Source: Gracilimonas sp. (GTDB lineage: Bacteria > Bacteroidota > Rhodothermia > Balneolales > Balneolaceae). From it: 64,000 bases of DNA. The notes under the pieces were generated by a model. It worked only from the letters and a program-made list of their open reading frames with translations, searched no databases and had not been told where the DNA came from. Each line of letters starts with the position of its first letter. Position 1 is the first letter of the stretch. A program made the translations under genes and the position numbers. The stretch is from positions 682,001 through 746,000 of the forward strand of contig NZ_JAEPPI010000002.1 in assembly GCF_017641085.1 (NCBI RefSeq). Reading direction: 5' to 3'. This document shows, in pieces, positions 25,852 to 35,406 of the stretch.

Positions 25852-26766
25852 ATGAAACGCCGGGAATTTTTGCTGAAATCAGCCTTAATGGGAGCTGCCG
25901 CTACATTGCCACTCCATAAATTTTTTGCGGCCGTGCAGGAAAGTCCGTTTACCACCCTTCGAAGAAATGTGGGGACTTTTGTTGGCCAGGGAGGAACCAT
26001 TGGCTGGCTGGTAAATGACGATGCAGTGGTGATTGTAGATTCTCAGTTTCCTGAGTCGGCTCAAACCTGCATCTCGGGACTGGAAGAAATGACGGACATA
26101 GCTTTTGATATGCTGATTAATACGCATCATCATGGCGATCATACAGCAGGTAATCCGGTCTTCAAAGGAAAAGTGAAGCGTATTGGTGCTCATAAAAATG
26201 TACCGGATCTGCAGAAAGCTTCAGCGGAATCACGTGGTCAGGAAGCACTGGATGCTCAGGTTTATCCGGACACCACCTATGAAGAAAAATGGTCGGAAGA
26301 TGTGGGGGATGAGACCGTTCATCTGACTCACTACGGCCCGGCGCACACCGGAGGGGACTCAGTCATTTATTTCGAGAAAGCGAATATAGCTCACATGGGC
26401 GACTTGATGTTTAACCGTGTTCATCCCTTTATTGATCGCGGAGCCGGAGCTTCCATTTCAAACTGGATTACCACACTGAGCCGAACAGCGGATGACCTCC
26501 CGTCTGATGCGATGTATATTTTCGGGCATGGCAATTCAAATTACGGAATTACGGGAAGTGCGGAAGACCTGGAAGTAATGAGCGATTTTCTGTCAGCTCT
26601 CTTAGATTATACCCAAAAAGGAATGGACGCCGGGATGTCAAAAGAGGAACTGATGAATAAAGAAACGCTGGACGGTTTTGAGGATTTCAAGGCTCCGGGC
26701 TGGAGACTTCCGCTAAGCGCGAATATAGAAGTGGCTTATGCTGAATTAACAGAAGACAATGGATAA
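25852..26766 (+). CDS. MBL-fold hydrolase with Tat signal
   Basis: A 304-residue metallo-beta-lactamase-fold protein. The N-terminus MKRREFLLKSALMGAAATLPLH is a twin-arginine type signal (RREFLLK), so it would be exported folded, with metals loaded in the cytoplasm. The metal site is NTHHHGDHTAG, with a later His in HYGPAHTGGDSVIY, then AHMGDLMFN and FGHGNSNYG. The arrangement is close to the class B/SoxH-like exported hydrolases; the substrate is unknown and antibiotic resistance is not implied. Its last bases overlap the start of a 55-codon Cys-rich gene. Confidence 0.9.
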   Translation: MKRREFLLKSALMGAAATLPLHKFFAAVQESPFTTLRRNVGTFVGQGGTIGWLVNDDAVVIVDSQFPESAQTCISGLEEMTDIAFDMLINTHHHGDHTAGNPVFKGKVKRIGAHKNVPDLQKASAESRGQEALDAQVYPDTTYEEKWSEDVGDETVHLTHYGPAHTGGDSVIYFEKANIAHMGDLMFNRVHPFIDRGAGASISNWITTLSRTADDLPSDAMYIFGHGNSNYGITGSAEDLEVMSDFLSALLDYTQKGMDAGMSKEELMNKETLDGFEDFKAPGWRLPLSANIEVAYAELTEDNG

Positions 26767-26926
26767 CAATACTTCACCACCCCAAACTGAACCACCTAAA
26801 AAAGCAAAACGCCGGTGTTTATTCTGCGGGCAGGAGGCAGAGTTAGTCTGGGTTCATGGCCACGGACAATGTGCTGCCTGCGGGACCAATGCCGAAGAAT
26901 GCTGCCGGGGAGAGGTAAAGTGTTAA
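26759..26926 (+). CDS. Small Cys-rich (zinc-ribbon-like) protein, 55 residues
   Basis: An ATG at 26759-26761 inside the last codons of the MBL gene opens a 55-codon frame ending with TAA at 26924-26926. The protein starts with a Pro/Lys-rich segment (SPPQTEPPKKAKRR), then has CLFCG, HGHGQC, CAACG, ECC and a final Cys. Eight Cys and two His in 36 residues suggest one or two zinc sites. The overlap with the MBL stop suggests translational coupling. Similar tiny proteins with a CxxC-H-x-H-x2-C-x2-C pattern occur in Bacteroidetes-type genomes; function is unknown. Confidence 0.7.
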   Translation: MDNNTSPPQTEPPKKAKRRCLFCGQEAELVWVHGHGQCAACGTNAEECCRGEVKC

Positions 26927-27003
26927 TGTGCTGACGTGCTGACGTGTTAAAGTTCGAAAGTGTTAACACTGCAACTTTCGCACGTAAATACATTAGCACT
27001 TTC
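26920..27003. repeat. Word-permuted inverted repeat, vocabulary GTGTTAA/ACGTG/AAAGT
   Basis: This lies between the Cys-rich gene and tamB (convergent). The left half has GTGTTAATGTGCTGACGTGC, TGACGTGTTAAAG, TTCGAAAGTGTTAAC. The right half, reverse-complemented, has AAAGTGCTAATGT, ACGTGCGAAAGTTGCAGTG. The words AAAGTG[CT]TAATGT and ACGTG-x-x-AAAGTT are shared, with order and copy number changed. Hairpin formation is likely on both transcripts. Confidence 0.65.
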
Positions 27004-30000
27004 TTAATAATCATACTGCCAGCGGATGTCGATGCCTTGCCGGTTGTCGTCGCCCTGTGTAAGGATGAGGTCAAGATTCTTGGTGAGCAGATATTCGAGG
27101 ATAAACAGGGTTTCCGGCGTTGCTCCGCTTATCTCATTCACGATTGCGAAGAACGTTCGGCGATTCAGATACCAGCCGGTTTTAATGGATGGGTTTCCAT
27201 TTGCCCCCGAGTTATCAATCTGGACCACATCAATTCCAAGCTGTTGGGTAGCTAGTGTTTCAAATTCATCCAGCAGCACATCTACCAGTAAATCAGTAGG
27301 GGATGAACCACTGCTTCCACTTACCACTTGCTGCCACGACTCTAAAGCATAACACGGCTTATTGAAGAGAGTGTAGCAAACGATATCCTGCTGTTCCATT
27401 TGAGGAGTACTTTCAAATCTGAAATCAGGATCCTCTGCTTGCCCTTCGATGATGTAATATAGGATGATGGGGTCGCCCTGCTTTTGGGAAGATTGTGGAA
27501 CATAACTGGTTTTGATGAACAAGTCGGGATTTGTAACCGGACCGCTGAATGTGAAGGTTCCTTCATCAAGGGTAAACTGTTTGCCTAAAGGTCGAACATA
27601 TCCACGCTGGGCGTTCAGTGTCCCAAACAGTTGCAGGTCCTGCTCAACCTGTTTTTGCGCATCCAATTCGCCGGTTAGAGCAATTTCCATGTCAAGGTAG
27701 CGACGGTTACGAATCAGGAAGTTTCGCTCAATTACGAAACGCATGTCAATGGACAATGAATCGTAGGCACTGAATGAGGAGGTTTCTTCCCCTTCCAGCT
27801 CTACGGTTTCTACTGATCTTTCACCAAAATCCTGCAGGTACACAAATCCATTCTTAACGCGCAATTCACCCGAGGCTTCCGGGCGTGTTGGCTTGCCGGA
27901 CAACTTGCTGTCCAGGTCAATGGTAAGGTTGTAATCAGATGTGTTGGCCAGGCGGAAGCGAGTAGCTTTAGCATCAATATTGAGGTTTGTTGGGGTTATA
28001 CCCTCCATGGCAATGGACCCATTGGCATTAAACCGGCCGCTTCCGCTTCTGGCGGTTAGTTCTTTTAGCCGCAGGCCGGATTCATTGAAATCCAGTTCAG
28101 ACTTAATCTGAGTTAATTTAATGCCTGCTATGGGCACGGAAAGCTCCCCTTTGTCGAGCCGCAGATATCCCTCAGGTGTAAGTGTGCTCTTGGTACCGGC
28201 AATTTTGATGTCAGCATTAAGCATGCCCCTCAACTTGTTCATGTACTGCTTATCCAGAAAATCGTTGAACACCGATAAGTTGAAATCATCGGTAACCATA
28301 CTGATGTAAAGCGAATCATCTTCATCCGGCATATTCATGGATAAAGTCCGGAAATCAACAGAGATCGGTAGTTCAGAACGGATAGAAGCCGCTTGCTGCC
28401 CTTGTGCCCGGATTTCAGCATTTGCCGTTACATTTTTTTGCTGGTGATGATATCGGAATTCGGCAAAGGCGGAGTCAATTTTAATCCCGGAAAGCGTGGG
28501 GTCGGCAAGTTGAAAAATTCCTTCCATGTCAGGTTCCCCTGCTGTACCGGAAAGAACTCCATTGAAGGAGAGTATTCCGCGGGTACCGGTTATACCAAAA
28601 GCATTCAGCAGGTTCTGGAACTCACTTAGTTGAACAGGGTTTATTACAAACTGCCCGCTTACCGGTTCTTCAAAAAAGGAATCGTCAAGAGAAGCGGGAT
28701 CGGCGGCTACAAAAGGGACATCCAGACGGCCTGATACTTTTTCTTCCCCGTTCATTTTTAGCCCGAGTTCAGCCTTCAACCGCTCGGCAACCAGGCTGAA
28801 ATTCAAATTCATGGTATCAACTTCGGTACCCTGATAGGCAAGATTAGTGAACGTCAGGAGCCCGTCACCGGATAGATCCTGAGGACTGTTTGCGAACCGC
28901 ATATTTCCGGAAAGAATGCCATCCACAAAACGCTCGTCAAAAATAATTTCCTGTATCACCCCAAAGTCAAAGTCCCGGCCGCGAATCCAGCCTTCCTGTT
29001 TCAAAGAATCAGCATAGGGAATAGCCATAGTTAAATAGGTGCCGCCATCCGATTGCAGGTGAAGGGTATCGGTTTGAATGGTTGCATCCTGGTAAGTCAG
29101 CCGGAATGGAGATTGGAGAGAAAGCACCCGGGCAGGGGTTGTAAAATCAAATTTCTGCCACATCAGGTGGGTGCGTAGTGACGCAAGATTGATTTCATAA
29201 TTTCCTGACTGGGTGATTTCCCCGGCATCGTCACTTTCAATATCCAGCATAAATGTACCATTCATGGAGTCGGGAGAAGCAATGCCAATGGTTTCAAAAT
29301 GAATGTCTTGCAGGGCAAAGTCAGAGTAAGCAGGCTGACCGAAGTTGAGCGTCAGATCGTAGCTGTAATTATCGCCAATACCTATCAGCGTGTTTCCTTC
29401 AATGGATTGTGCAGAAAGGAGCGTGTCGTATTTGAAGTCTTGCAAGTCCACGTTGCCGTCAAACTGAAGCCGTTTTTCTTTTTCGGTGATGTTTCCGGTC
29501 ACGGTTCCTTGCGCACTCAGTAGCTGTATGCCAAGCACGGATGCTAAAGGCTGCAGGTTTTTGATCTTCATATCCACCGCCAACTTATTCATCGGGTCCG
29601 ATTGATCCTGAAGGTTACGGCGACCGGAAAAAGTTCCTTCAATAACCTCGCTGTTAAGGTCACCTTCCGAGATAGTGAGAATATTCCCGTTCAGGTTGGC
29701 CATGATGTTGAGGCGGTCGAAAGCAGCGCCGTTTACATAGCTTGAATCAATGAGTAGATTGGATTGCAGTTCGATCTTATCAGGATCAAAATAACGGCCG
29801 AACCCATCGGCTTTGAGATTGATACTGGTGGGTAAATCCTCAACCCCGGCAATTTCTGAAGCATTAAACGACAAGGTGTTTACATTATATGAATAAGAAG
29901 GCGCCTCACCGAGATAATCCGCAACGGCACTGTTAAACGAAATCTTACTATCAATCAGCTGTACAAAACCTCCGGCTTTTAGAGAGTCTTTGGTGACGGA

Positions 30001-31539
30001 ACCCTGAATATTGAAATCCGATATTACCTGACCATTGATTGTAAGTGTATCAGTACCCACGTGAGGAATCATGCGCTTTGGTTCGCCGGGTTTATTTACA
30101 AAAGCAGGTCGGCTCTTGGCAGACGAACTCGGATATAACCGGAATGTCCATGGTTGTTCCGAGGGTTGAAATCCCTTCCCATCAAACCGGCCTCTGAGGC
30201 TTAATTTCCCATTGAGTTCAGGGTTTTGTAACCACCAACCAATGTCCAGGTTTGAAACAACAACGGGCACTTGCCATGAAGGATGCTCATCAAAAAGTTG
30301 TTGAACAGATGGGTTGGCAATAATCCTATCTTCGCCATCGCTTAACTCAAAGTTGGCACGTAGTTCTTCATTTGCGATAGTTCCGCTACCAAAAAATTCT
30401 TCAAACACATAATCCTGATAACGAATGCCGCTGAGTGTGTATCCCCAGGTCGCATTCATATTCTGATAGTTCTGTGTAATCTGTCCTTCAACGGTGGCCT
30501 GAAACCCTTCGACATATGCTTTTACAGAATCGTTGGTAAAATAGCCGACATCAATATTTTGAGCACTTATTCCGAGTTTTTTGAGTGTGGGGGCTCCGGA
30601 AAACGAGAGATCAGTAATGGCCAGAAATTCATCAAAGCCTTCCCCTTCTGCGGTCACTTCTATATGGAGGGAGTCGGCACTGCCTCCTACTTTTAAGCCT
30701 AATTGTAGTTCCTGAGCAGGAATGTCATTCTGTAGATACGCTTGTAGGTCTATTAGCGAGAAGGGGTTGGTTTCGGCCCGGGCATTAAAGGTAGAATCCT
30801 GAAGGTTTGCAAAGGCACTGGCGTTAAGCAACGATCGGCCGGTTTCAACAACCAGTCGGTTTAAAGTTATTTCCTGATTTTGATAGGATCCGGCTGTTTC
30901 AACAGCGATGGCTGACGGGAGCCGCCCTTCCTTCACCTTAAAAGAAAGAGAAGACAGGGAACCGGAAATCTCTTCGTCTAAATAAAAGCCGGCTGAGGCG
31001 TTAAGGTTTTCAATAGTCAGGGCAGAGTCGGGTAAGTAGGAAGACGAGCGCACGAAAACCGAACTGTTTTCTACGAGGATTTTTTCCAGATAAAGACCAA
31101 ATGCCGATTCTGAAGAAGGCTGAGTCGGCTCGGCTTCCTTAACCAGGTTTTGAACATTGAAGGTTGTGTCGGCTTCTTCAATAATTGACGCATTCAGTCC
31201 ATTTACCCGGATCTGCTGAGCCTGAAATGAGCTGTTCAGCAGCGACCAAATATTATACCGGATACCCAGCGTGTCTATACTTGCGAGGGTATCGGTTTGT
31301 TGTAGGGTGATGGAGGTTACGATAAAATCATTCCATAAATCCCCATCGATATCTCCAATAGATAAGGTGCCATTGAGTTGCTGGTTTGCCAGCGAGGTAA
31401 TTTTATTTTTGGCTAAATTGTGAACCGGTGAGGTTTTCAGGGAAAGACGCAGTGCTGCACCCAGAATGAAAAGTGCGAGCAGAGTCCAGCCGGTGACTTT
31501 CAAAATACGAACCATGATATGTGTGTTCTTTTCACTCAT
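27004..31539 (-). CDS. tamB: Translocation and assembly module subunit TamB-like (AsmA-like/DUF490)
   Basis: A 1511-residue inner-membrane-anchored protein. An N-terminal helix (ILKVTGWTLLALFILGAALRL) anchors a very long chain of beta-strand repeats with alternating hydrophobics (for example LSIGDIDGDLWNDFIVTSITLQQ, near the N-terminus, which is typical of TamB). The C-terminal DUF490/TamB domain shows LRVKNGFVYLQDFG, LNAQRGYVRPLGKQFTLDEG, FTFSGPVTNPDLFI and the end LILTQGDDNRQGIDIRWQYDY. TamB-type proteins form a hydrophobic groove between the two membranes, implicated in outer-membrane protein assembly and lipid transport. It starts 3 bp after the tamA stop. Confidence 0.9.
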   Translation of the reverse strand: MSEKNTHIMVRILKVTGWTLLALFILGAALRLSLKTSPVHNLAKNKITSLANQQLNGTLSIGDIDGDLWNDFIVTSITLQQTDTLASIDTLGIRYNIWSLLNSSFQAQQIRVNGLNASIIEEADTTFNVQNLVKEAEPTQPSSESAFGLYLEKILVENSSVFVRSSSYLPDSALTIENLNASAGFYLDEEISGSLSSLSFKVKEGRLPSAIAVETAGSYQNQEITLNRLVVETGRSLLNASAFANLQDSTFNARAETNPFSLIDLQAYLQNDIPAQELQLGLKVGGSADSLHIEVTAEGEGFDEFLAITDLSFSGAPTLKKLGISAQNIDVGYFTNDSVKAYVEGFQATVEGQITQNYQNMNATWGYTLSGIRYQDYVFEEFFGSGTIANEELRANFELSDGEDRIIANPSVQQLFDEHPSWQVPVVVSNLDIGWWLQNPELNGKLSLRGRFDGKGFQPSEQPWTFRLYPSSSAKSRPAFVNKPGEPKRMIPHVGTDTLTINGQVISDFNIQGSVTKDSLKAGGFVQLIDSKISFNSAVADYLGEAPSYSYNVNTLSFNASEIAGVEDLPTSINLKADGFGRYFDPDKIELQSNLLIDSSYVNGAAFDRLNIMANLNGNILTISEGDLNSEVIEGTFSGRRNLQDQSDPMNKLAVDMKIKNLQPLASVLGIQLLSAQGTVTGNITEKEKRLQFDGNVDLQDFKYDTLLSAQSIEGNTLIGIGDNYSYDLTLNFGQPAYSDFALQDIHFETIGIASPDSMNGTFMLDIESDDAGEITQSGNYEINLASLRTHLMWQKFDFTTPARVLSLQSPFRLTYQDATIQTDTLHLQSDGGTYLTMAIPYADSLKQEGWIRGRDFDFGVIQEIIFDERFVDGILSGNMRFANSPQDLSGDGLLTFTNLAYQGTEVDTMNLNFSLVAERLKAELGLKMNGEEKVSGRLDVPFVAADPASLDDSFFEEPVSGQFVINPVQLSEFQNLLNAFGITGTRGILSFNGVLSGTAGEPDMEGIFQLADPTLSGIKIDSAFAEFRYHHQQKNVTANAEIRAQGQQAASIRSELPISVDFRTLSMNMPDEDDSLYISMVTDDFNLSVFNDFLDKQYMNKLRGMLNADIKIAGTKSTLTPEGYLRLDKGELSVPIAGIKLTQIKSELDFNESGLRLKELTARSGSGRFNANGSIAMEGITPTNLNIDAKATRFRLANTSDYNLTIDLDSKLSGKPTRPEASGELRVKNGFVYLQDFGERSVETVELEGEETSSFSAYDSLSIDMRFVIERNFLIRNRRYLDMEIALTGELDAQKQVEQDLQLFGTLNAQRGYVRPLGKQFTLDEGTFTFSGPVTNPDLFIKTSYVPQSSQKQGDPIILYYIIEGQAEDPDFRFESTPQMEQQDIVCYTLFNKPCYALESWQQVVSGSSGSSPTDLLVDVLLDEFETLATQQLGIDVVQIDNSGANGNPSIKTGWYLNRRTFFAIVNEISGATPETLFILEYLLTKNLDLILTQGDDNRQGIDIRWQYDY

Positions 31540-31542
31540 ATG

Positions 31543-33498
31543 CTAAAATGCCTGCCCGATGCTAAAGTGAAGTCCCCACCGATCCCAGGCACTGCCGAAA
31601 TTTCGCCCCCGATAAATTTGAAGGTCTTCATCAGTTGGGTTGATTTTATACGCTATATCGATACGGATAGGGCCTATGGGCGATTGGTAACGAAGTCCGC
31701 CTCCAACCCCAAACTGAATGGGGGTGGTGCCGATATCACTGAAATTTCTCCAAACCTGTCCGCCATCCACAAAGGTAGCAACGCCAAAGCCTTTGATTAG
31801 CTGGTTAAGCTGAAACCTGAGCTCGGTGTTGAAGCTAAACATACCTCGTCCTCCAACAGGCACAAATTGCTCAAACTCACCCTGCTCATTTATGATGGGC
31901 CGTTTAGGGCCCAGCTCTTGTCGGCTCCAGCCACGCACCGAGTTGGTGCCACCGCTGTAAAGGCGGATGTCGGAAGGCAGGGAATCCTGTTTTGCATAAT
32001 AGATTCCGGCGAAGTTTATGCGTTTTGCAAATACAATATTTTGGTTAAGGGCTGAGAATTTACGGATGTCCATTCCCGCTTCCTGAAAACTGTAGGTTGC
32101 TTCTCCAAACAAGCCGGACAATTCCCAAAATGGCTGTATCGACCAGCCCTTTTTCCCTCGTTGCAAGTTTCGGGCATAAAATGCATTCAGGTTAAAAGAA
32201 GAAACATTGTAAGCTTGAATACTGTCGGGCAGGCTTTCCTGGGAATTCCGGTTAATCTCGTTGTTCAGTGTAAATTCGTGAGATATTGTACCGGTTAAAT
32301 TAGAGCTGTACTGGTAGATGAAGCTGTTGGTTATACCTCCGCGAACAATCTCATAGGAAGGCTCCAGTTTATGCTCAAAAAATGGAGATAAAATAATCGA
32401 AGTCTTTGTGTTGTACACATAAGGGAACAGGTAATTGGCGCCAAGGCGTTGTTCAATAGCCGAGGCATTTCCGGTAATACTGAATCGTTCTCCGCGTTCG
32501 CGAACATTGCGGTGGGTCCATGAAGCCTGTCCCCGAAATAACTTGTAGAAGTCGGCCCAGCCATCATCGATACGGGTTAGGTTTCCGATTCCAAACTGAA
32601 GCTGAACCGTGCGCAGGGGAGTTTCTTTCACCCTCACCTTTACACTTATGGTAGAGTCTTGCGGCTGCTCAGGAATGTTGATAAGCGCAAAGCGAAACAT
32701 GTGGTGACTGAAGACTTCCCGCTGGGCCTCTCTAAGTTTATTTTCGCTGAACATTTCACCTTGCTCTATACCTGTCTCTCTGATAATGTATTTTTCAGCA
32801 AGATTCTCTTCTCCTTCTACAATTACTGAGTCAAATCGTGCTCGTGGCCCCGGGTTGGTTACCAGAGTTACGTTCGCTGCTTTGGAAATGCTGTCTATCT
32901 GAGCATTAACCTCACTTGTTGCATAAGGATAACCAAGGTTGCGAAGCCGCCCCACAAGCTTTCCTTCCACTTCTGTTTTATTGATGGTTTCGTAGCGCTG
33001 ACCGACCTTATATGGTAGATTTTTCTTTATATCCTGGAAATCCTCATCATCCGTAATTAAAGCCCGGTCTTCGCTGCTTGTGGAAACCAGGAAGTCCACC
33101 TTCTTAATCCTGATGGGGGTGTTCTCAGTGATTTCAAATATGATGGATTTTCGCCATTCTTTACTCAGCGTTTCAATGCGGTAGTTTACAATTACATCGT
33201 CAAATCCCCTTCGCTGGTAAAAGCGTTTGATTCGGATGACATCACGTTTTACATCATTCTCGTTGAGGATCATTCCCGGCTGTCGCCAAAACAGGAGTTT
33301 CTTAAATGGTGAAGGTGGCTCATTATAAATCACATCTTTAATTACTAACGCTTCAAACGTTCGGTTTCCTTCAATGTTAATGCTCCAAACCCGTGCGGGG
33401 TCAGGTTCTTCCTGGGCAGCCACTTGTACGGTAACAAGATGGAAAACACCCAGCAGCGTGAAGAGATGGATTAGAAGTTTTAAATTAGTAGTAACCAA
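31543..33498 (-). CDS. tamA: Outer-membrane assembly protein TamA-like (Omp85/BamA family)
   Basis: A 651-residue Omp85 protein with a signal peptide (LIHLFTLLGVFHLVTVQVAAQ). POTRA-like domains occupy about residues 30-300 (WSINIEGNRTFEALVIKDVIY, RFDSVIVEGEENLAEKYII). The barrel follows, with the conserved loop 6 motif VRGW (GGTNSVRGWSRQELGP) and ends in GLHFSIGQAF, a C-terminal aromatic typical of barrel signals. The first POTRA reads VWSINIEGNRTF. It is cotranscribed with tamB (3-bp gap). Such pairs insert complex outer-membrane proteins. Confidence 0.92.
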   Translation of the reverse strand: MVTTNLKLLIHLFTLLGVFHLVTVQVAAQEEPDPARVWSINIEGNRTFEALVIKDVIYNEPPSPFKKLLFWRQPGMILNENDVKRDVIRIKRFYQRRGFDDVIVNYRIETLSKEWRKSIIFEITENTPIRIKKVDFLVSTSSEDRALITDDEDFQDIKKNLPYKVGQRYETINKTEVEGKLVGRLRNLGYPYATSEVNAQIDSISKAANVTLVTNPGPRARFDSVIVEGEENLAEKYIIRETGIEQGEMFSENKLREAQREVFSHHMFRFALINIPEQPQDSTISVKVRVKETPLRTVQLQFGIGNLTRIDDGWADFYKLFRGQASWTHRNVRERGERFSITGNASAIEQRLGANYLFPYVYNTKTSIILSPFFEHKLEPSYEIVRGGITNSFIYQYSSNLTGTISHEFTLNNEINRNSQESLPDSIQAYNVSSFNLNAFYARNLQRGKKGWSIQPFWELSGLFGEATYSFQEAGMDIRKFSALNQNIVFAKRINFAGIYYAKQDSLPSDIRLYSGGTNSVRGWSRQELGPKRPIINEQGEFEQFVPVGGRGMFSFNTELRFQLNQLIKGFGVATFVDGGQVWRNFSDIGTTPIQFGVGGGLRYQSPIGPIRIDIAYKINPTDEDLQIYRGRNFGSAWDRWGLHFSIGQAF

Positions 33499-33609
33499 GT
33501 GAGTGATTTATATTAATAAAGATAAGTATAACTGAATGTTTGCTATCTTTGAAATCTTAGTTGTACTGCTCAGTTTTTAAATGAGCCATAACGTTAATTG
33601 CGCTTATAT

Positions 33610-34887
33610 ATGTATAAGTATTTTCAGGTCCTTATTGTTTCTTTGATACTGGTTTCATGCAAAAGCACGGAAGAGTTCTCAGGCTTCTCTTACGATCCTC
33701 CGGATGTAACCAACACCACCGACAAAGTCATTCAAAAACAGGCTCGCCGGACCATTGGGGTAGATTCGCCCAAGGTCTGGATTAGCAATGAATTTGATGG
33801 AGCTCGTATGAATGATGTTTACGCGTATAGTGACTCAGCGGTTGAGGTTTTTATTGCACCTGAAAATGGCCCAATCAATAATAGTCCCTGGTACGCCTTC
33901 AAAATATGGAGTGATACCGTCCGGATGGCAAAGATACGGCTTAATTACCTGGATGCAACGCATAGATACCTCCCAAAATTGCAAAGTTGGGTTCAGCCCG
34001 ACAGCACGTGGAAACAGCAGATGGAGCTGCCCGTTCAGTACGATTCTGCCACCGGTACAGCTACCTTTGAAGTGTTATTGGCCCCGGACCCCATAATTAT
34101 CAGCGGGCAACCGCTTCATACCTCATCCGATTTACTTTCCACTTTAACCCATCGCGGGGTTTTGGGTAATTCTTTTGTTGAGATGAAAGAAGTGGGTAAA
34201 TCAAAATTGGGGCGGCCGATTTGGGAGCTTGGAATCACAGAAGTTGAGCAAAATCAAAAAGCTCCGGTTTTAGCTATCGTGAGCCGTCAGCATCCGCCGG
34301 AAGTAACGGGTTATCTTGCTTCGCTAATTTTCCTGGAAGAATTGACGGCCGACAATGCGTTAGCCCGGGAGTTCAGGGAGACCTTCGTGGTAAAAGCATT
34401 CCCAATGCTAAATCCTGACGGGGTTGATATGGGCCACTGGCGACATAATGCCGGCGGGGTTGATTTAAATCGCGACTGGGAAAATTTCAATCAGCCCGAA
34501 ACAAGAATCGTGAAAGAAACTCTGGAGCCGCTAAAAAATTCTGACTTACGGCAGATGTTCTATGCCATCGATTTTCACTCTACCAACGAAAATATTTTCT
34601 ATCCCATAAATGAGGAGGTAAAAACCAATCCGGATAATATTACCCAGCAGTGGGTAGAACGTATTCAGGAAGACAATGAAGAGGTTGAATTTAACATTGA
34701 GCCGTTCGACACCTCATCGCCTATCGCTAAAAACTGGTTCTATCATGCCTTCGGCATTGATGCACTGACCTATGAGGTAGATGATCAAATCAGTGATGAA
34801 AAGCTTGGGCAGGTTTCGCGATCGGCTGCAAAATCATTGATGAGAGTTCTGCTCGAAAATTGGGATAAAACAAGTGTTGAAAACTAA
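33610..34887 (+). CDS. M14 family zinc carboxypeptidase-like lipoprotein
   Basis: A TTG at 33598 extends the frame by four codons, but the ATG at 33610 starts the lipoprotein signal MYKYFQVLIVSLILVSC directly. The mature protein has an N-terminal beta-domain (to about residue 165) and then an M14 domain. Zinc ligands are seen in SRQHPPEVTG (HxxE) and IDFHSTN, the substrate Arg region in VDLNRDWENF, and the catalytic Glu in LTYEVDDQ. This fits the M14 peptidases with a pre-domain (cytosolic carboxypeptidase-like arrangement). TATCTTTG at 33544-33551 matches the TA-N2-TTTG -7 element and could be its promoter. Confidence 0.88.
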   Translation: MYKYFQVLIVSLILVSCKSTEEFSGFSYDPPDVTNTTDKVIQKQARRTIGVDSPKVWISNEFDGARMNDVYAYSDSAVEVFIAPENGPINNSPWYAFKIWSDTVRMAKIRLNYLDATHRYLPKLQSWVQPDSTWKQQMELPVQYDSATGTATFEVLLAPDPIIISGQPLHTSSDLLSTLTHRGVLGNSFVEMKEVGKSKLGRPIWELGITEVEQNQKAPVLAIVSRQHPPEVTGYLASLIFLEELTADNALAREFRETFVVKAFPMLNPDGVDMGHWRHNAGGVDLNRDWENFNQPETRIVKETLEPLKNSDLRQMFYAIDFHSTNENIFYPINEEVKTNPDNITQQWVERIQEDNEEVEFNIEPFDTSSPIAKNWFYHAFGIDALTYEVDDQISDEKLGQVSRSAAKSLMRVLLENWDKTSVEN

Positions 34888-34929
34888 TTCAGGGATACAC
34901 ATATTCAAATAAAAGCTAAATAGAAAAGC

Positions 34930-35391
34930 ATGAAGGGTTCGCAAGTATTATTGGAAGGGATTTACAACTGGAAGCTGCGTCTTGTGTTAAGCGCACTGCT
35001 ATGTATAATCGGGCTGGGGATACTAATAAGTATGGCATTAGGGATATTTCTCGAGCTTACCGTGTTGGATAAATCTATTGTGGGGATTGCCATTTTTATG
35101 GTGGGAACGCCCGCTTACCTCATTGTCAGTAATTTGGGGAAAGTTGATCAATACACCATCGCTGGGTTTTTGAACGAAAGCCTTAAAGAGGTTGATGGTG
35201 ACGCAGAAGTGCTGGTTAAAAAAGAGGATGAGTTGGATCCGGAAGAAAAAACACGCCGGGAACAGCTTGAAGAATTCTTTCGGGAAAATCCATTGTATAA
35301 CTTCCTGCCCGACCGCCCGGTGAAGCAAGCTTATTTTCTGTTCTTGATTTCCCTTCTAGCAAGTTTTGCTATTTGGTATTTCGGGCCCTGA
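34930..35391 (+). CDS. Membrane protein of unknown function, three helices
   Basis: A 153-residue protein with two helices near the N-terminus (LVLSALLCIIGLGILISMAL, IVGIAIFMVGTPAYLIV) and one at the C-terminus (AYFLFLISLLASFAIWYF). A charged cytoplasmic domain of about 60 residues lies between them (EVLVKKEDELDPEEKTRREQ). I do not recognise the family. It follows the M14 gene after 42 bp on the same strand and may be cotranscribed. Its stop lies 16 bp from the convergent haem lipoprotein gene. Confidence 0.7.
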   Translation: MKGSQVLLEGIYNWKLRLVLSALLCIIGLGILISMALGIFLELTVLDKSIVGIAIFMVGTPAYLIVSNLGKVDQYTIAGFLNESLKEVDGDAEVLVKKEDELDPEEKTRREQLEEFFRENPLYNFLPDRPVKQAYFLFLISLLASFAIWYFGP

Positions 35392-35406
35392 TAATTCAGT
35401 AGCTAA

